Shown: positions 5,918 to 8,960 of the stretch, piece after piece
Layout: each line of letters begins with the position of its first letter
Position numbering within the stretch: position 1 is the first letter of the stretch
Origin: an uncultured Pelagibacteraceae bacterium
Lineage (GTDB): Bacteria > Pseudomonadota > Alphaproteobacteria > Pelagibacterales > Pelagibacteraceae
Length of the DNA: 8,960 nt
Assembly (NCBI GenBank): GCA_902633885.1
Contig: CACPIK010000025.1
Coordinates: 1 to 8,960 of the forward strand
Direction: 5' to 3'
The notes under the pieces: generated by a model
What the model was told of the DNA's origin: nothing
Seen by the model: only the letters and a program-made list of their open reading frames with translations
The model's database searches: none
Position numbers and translations under genes: made by a program

Positions 5918-6182
5918 ATGTCGAAGGAAAAATTTGTAAGAAATAAACCGCATTGTAATATTGGAACAATCGGACACGTAGACCATGGTAAAACAACATT
6001 AACGGCAGCTATTACAAAAGTTTTAGCTGAAACTGGAGGTGCACAATTTACAGCTTATGATCAAATAGATAAAGCACCTGAAGAAAAAGAAAGAGGAATA
6101 ACAATTTCAACTGCGCATGTTGAGTATGAAACTGAAAAAAGACATTACGCACACGTAGACTGTCCGGGCCACGCCGATTATG
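5918..6182 (+). CDS. tuf: Elongation factor Tu, 5' fragment broken by a junction
   Basis: The first 88 codons of EF-Tu, the GTPase that delivers aminoacyl-tRNA to the ribosome. The start [20 protein letters not shown] is canonical. The P-loop GHVDHGKT is at 19-26, the switch I motif RGITI at 59-63 (Thr62 binds the Mg2+ ion with GTP), and the G3 motif DCPGHADY at 81-88. EF-Tu should continue Val-Lys-Asn-Met, but after Tyr88 the sequence becomes the reverse strand of rpoB. The frame happens to stay open for 25 further codons to a stop at 6257-6259, giving a meaningless 113-aa fusion. About 300 residues are missing (the rest of the G domain and domains 2 and 3), so this copy cannot function. The tRNA-Tyr/tRNA-Gly context upstream is normal for an alphaproteobacterial tuf operon. 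Confidence 0.9.
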
Positions 6183-6183
6183 C
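6179..6183. other. tuf / inverted rpoB breakpoint
   Basis: Plus-strand homology to EF-Tu ends at Tyr88 (TAT, 6179-6181), and minus-strand homology to RpoB begins at or next to the Ser-Ile codons AGC-ATA (complement of 6180-6185). The two families overlap by a few bases around TATG (6179-6182), so the join may have used microhomology of about 4 nt. This is inferred, as the parental sequences are not in the window. There is no IS end, repeat or integrase nearby. Confidence 0.75.
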
Positions 6184-8960
6184 TTCTTTCAAGGATTTCT
6201 TCTTCAACATTTTTGTCTTGTTGAACGCTATCAATTTCTGCTCTTTCAATTGTTATTGATCTTTCGTCTTTATCGATCCCATGTCTATTAAAAACTCTAA
6301 CATCAACTACTATTCCTCCACTCCCGCTAGGCATTTTTAAAGATGTATCTGTAACATCAATTGCTTTTTCACCAAATATAGATCTTAATAATTTTTCCTC
6401 TGGCCCTGATGCTGAATCACCTTTAGGTGTAACTTTACCTACTAAAATATCTCCCGGTTTTACTTCTGCACCTATATAAACAATTCCAGATTCATCTAAA
6501 TTTTTTAAAGACTCTTCGTTTATATTGGGTATATCTCTAGTGATGTCTTCCTCTCCTAATTTTGTATCTCTAGCCATGACTTCATATTCTTCAATATGTA
6601 TTGAAGTAAACACGTCATCTGTGACACATCTTTCTGATATTAGGATAGAGTCTTCAAAATTATAACCTTGCCATGGCATAAAAGCTACAGTTACATTTTT
6701 TCCTAAAGCTAACTCTCCAATTTTTGTTGAAGGACCGTCAGCTATAATGTCACCTGATCTAACTTTATCACCTACTCTCACTAGTGGTTTTTGATTTATA
6801 CAAGTATTTTGATTTGATCTTTTGAATTTTTGAAGATTATAAATATCTACACCTGACTGAGAATAGTCTTTTTCATTAGATGCCTTTATAACAACTCTTT
6901 TTCCATCTATTTTGTCTACAATACCATCTCTTTTTGCTACTATAGTTACTCCTGAATCTAGGGCAACATCACTTTCAATACCAGTACCAACAAGTGGAGC
7001 TTCTGGCTTTAATAAAGGAACTGCTTGTCTCATCATATTTGAACCCATCAATGCTCTATTTGCATCATCATTCTCAAGGAAAGGGATTAAAGATGCTGCT
7101 ACAGAAACAAGTTGTTTTGGAGATACATCAATATAATCAATATTCTCTGGTTTAGATAAAATAAAGTTTAAATTTTCTCTACAAGATACAAGCTGTTCAG
7201 TAAATTTTCCATTTTTATCAATTAATGAATTGGCTTGAGCAATTGTAAATTTGGTTTCTTCCATTGCAGAAAGATATTCAATTTTGTCTTGCACTACACC
7301 ATTTTCAACTTTTTTATAAGGACTCTCAATAAAACCATATTTATTTATTTTTGAATAAGTTGATAAACTATTTATTAAACCAATGTTTGGGCCTTCTGGT
7401 GTTTCTATTGGACATATTCTTCCATAATGAGTTGGATGGACATCTCTAACTTCAAAACCTGCTCTTTCTCTTGTAAGTCCACCTGGGCCTAAAGCTGAAA
7501 CTCTTCTTTTGTGAGTAATTTCAGACAAAGGGTTAGTTTGATCCATAAATTGAGATAATTGTGATGTAGCAAAAAAATCTTTTAAAGAAATTGTTAATGG
7601 TTTAGCATTAATTAAATCTTGTGGCATTGCTGACTCTACATCCAAGGTTGTCATTTTTTCTTTAATTGCTCTTTCCATTCTATATACGCCAATACGGGCT
7701 TGATTTTCGACAAGTTCTCCTACTGATCGAACCCTACGGTTTCCAAGATGGTCTATATCATCAACCTCATCCTTGCCGTCTCTTAAATCTAGCATTTTCT
7801 GCACTATAGAAAGAATATCGTCATTTCTTAAAATTGTTATTTTATCAGAACAATTTAAATTAAGTCTTGAATTCATTTTTACTCTTCCAACATCTGAAAG
7901 ATCATATCTGTCAGAACTAAAAAATAAATTGTTAAATATTTGGGTTGCTATTTCTATTGTTGGAGGCTCACCAGGTCTTAAGATTTTATAAACTTCAGTA
8001 ATTGAGTCATTTTTATTTTCATTTTTATCATTCAGCAGAGTTTGCAAAAGATAAGGTCCTTTTGTTATAGAGTTAGTTTTGGAAACATCAATTGATTTGA
8101 TGTTGGCTTCTATGATTTTTTGAATAATTGTTTCATTTAGCTCAGTTCCAATATTAAATTTATCTTCACCAATCTGAATATCTTTATGCAAAAATTTTCC
8201 GTATAATGACTCTTTAGATACAAAAATTTCTTTCAGTCCTTCATTTGAAATTTTTTTTGCTGTAAGAAAGTTAATTTTTTCTCCTAATTTGATTACAACT
8301 TTATTAGATTTTGCATCAATAACTTCTTCGGAATAATTTTTTGATTTATAGTTTTCAGGATCAAATTTAGTTTTCCATTTGTCCATTTTATCATCATAAA
8401 CATATGTTTCTTTATCATAAAATTCATTTACAATATCATTTTTAGAATAACCTAATGCTTGTAGCAAAGTCGTAACTAATATTTTTTTCTTTCTATCTAT
8501 TCTAAAATATAAAAAATCTTTGACATCAAATTCAAAATCTAACCACGAACCTCTGTTAGGAATAACTCTACAATTAAACAATAGCTTTCCGCTAGCATGA
8601 GATTTACCTTTGTCATGATCAAAGAAAACACCAGGGCTTCTATGCATTTGATTAACAACTACTCTTTGAACACCATTCGTTATAAAAGTTCCACTATTAG
8701 TCATCATAGGAACTTCTCCCATGTATACCTCTTGTTCTTTAGCTGATAAAATATCCTTAGTGTTATTTTCTACATCTATTTCATAAACTACTAATCTTAG
8801 TGTACATTTTAGAGCTGCCGAATAAGTTAAACCTCTAGCTATACATTCCTCTACATCAAATTTAGGTTTTTCTAACCTATAAGAAACATACTCTAAAGTT
8901 GCTTTATCATTTAAATCTTCAATTGGAAAAATACTTTTAAATACTCTATGAAAACCTTTT
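6182..8960 (-). CDS. rpoB: RNA polymerase beta subunit, fragment lacking both ends
   Basis: About 926 codons of RpoB, the beta subunit that forms one side of the RNA polymerase active-site cleft. The frame enters from the right edge (first whole codon at 8959) at a point matching about residue 50 of the E. coli protein ([12 protein letters not shown]) and reads through [12 protein letters not shown]. The ATG at 8722 is internal, not the start. Later landmarks are the rifampicin pocket (about 7480-7577; [23 protein letters not shown], with the usual drug-sensitive Asp, His and Ser residues), [10 protein letters not shown], the catalytic-region NFED (about 6650-6661), and [20 protein letters not shown] in the alphaproteobacterial insert. 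Homology then stops at the junction near 6182, and the still-open frame runs antisense to tuf to a stop at 6107. About 400 C-terminal residues are missing, including the active-site lysines and the parts contacting beta'. This copy as read cannot make a working polymerase. Confidence 0.93.

Noticed and set aside
5918..6259. 113-aa EF-Tu fusion protein with a novel C-terminus
   Set aside because: The 25 residues after Tyr88 are the reverse strand of rpoB read by chance; it is a junction product, not a new short GTPase.
6107..8722. 871-aa RpoB with an ATG start at 8722 and a novel C-terminal tail
   Set aside because: The frame continues upstream to the window edge with clear RpoB homology, and the last 25 or so residues are antisense tuf.

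Overview
The window is very AT-rich with tightly packed genes, short spacers and many lysine, asparagine and isoleucine codons. This, together with alphaproteobacterial-type RpoB and EF-Tu and the order tRNA-Thr / rlmB / tRNA-Tyr / tRNA-Gly / tuf, points to a streamlined marine alphaproteobacterium of the SAR11 (Pelagibacterales) type. The assignment is inferred from composition and gene order; no search was run.

Left part (1-2790): the tail of an unidentified gene overlaps (ATGA) a secreted histidine-phosphatase-family protein, which is followed after 9 nt by a PLP-dependent class I/II aminotransferase. Facing them is an EamA/DMT-type membrane transporter on the minus strand, whose 5' region is shared with the promoter of tRNA-Leu(TAA).

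Middle part (2791-4760): tRNA-Leu(TAA) is followed after only 3 nt by the start codon of an NAD kinase. Then come three small overlapping plus-strand ORFs: a 228-aa tryptophan-rich protein of unknown family, a 57-aa unknown protein, and a 29-aa ORF that is little more than a signal peptide and stops exactly against the 3' end of tRNA-Thr(TGT). A perfect 13-bp inverted repeat brackets this trio. This is the accessory-looking part of the window.

Right part (4683-8960): rlmB (23S rRNA 2'-O-methyltransferase) and tRNA-Thr lie on the minus strand. Divergent from them are tRNA-Tyr(GTA), tRNA-Gly(TCC) and the start of tuf on the plus strand. The tuf gene breaks off after about 88 codons, in the middle of its GTPase domain, and the sequence passes directly into rpoB on the opposite strand. 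This rpoB lacks about 400 C-terminal residues and runs off the right edge still lacking its first ~50 residues. Both are normally intact, essential genes in the same orientation a few kb apart, so the junction near 6182 is best read as an inverted chimera (for example from multiple displacement amplification of a single cell, or a misassembly). A real rearrangement is less likely.

There is no CRISPR array, transposase, integrase or rRNA gene. No stretch longer than 300 bases lacks a gene; the largest gap is the 135 bp between rlmB and tRNA-Tyr. No convincing new biological system is visible. The best candidate for something undescribed is the coupled trio at 3737-4682.
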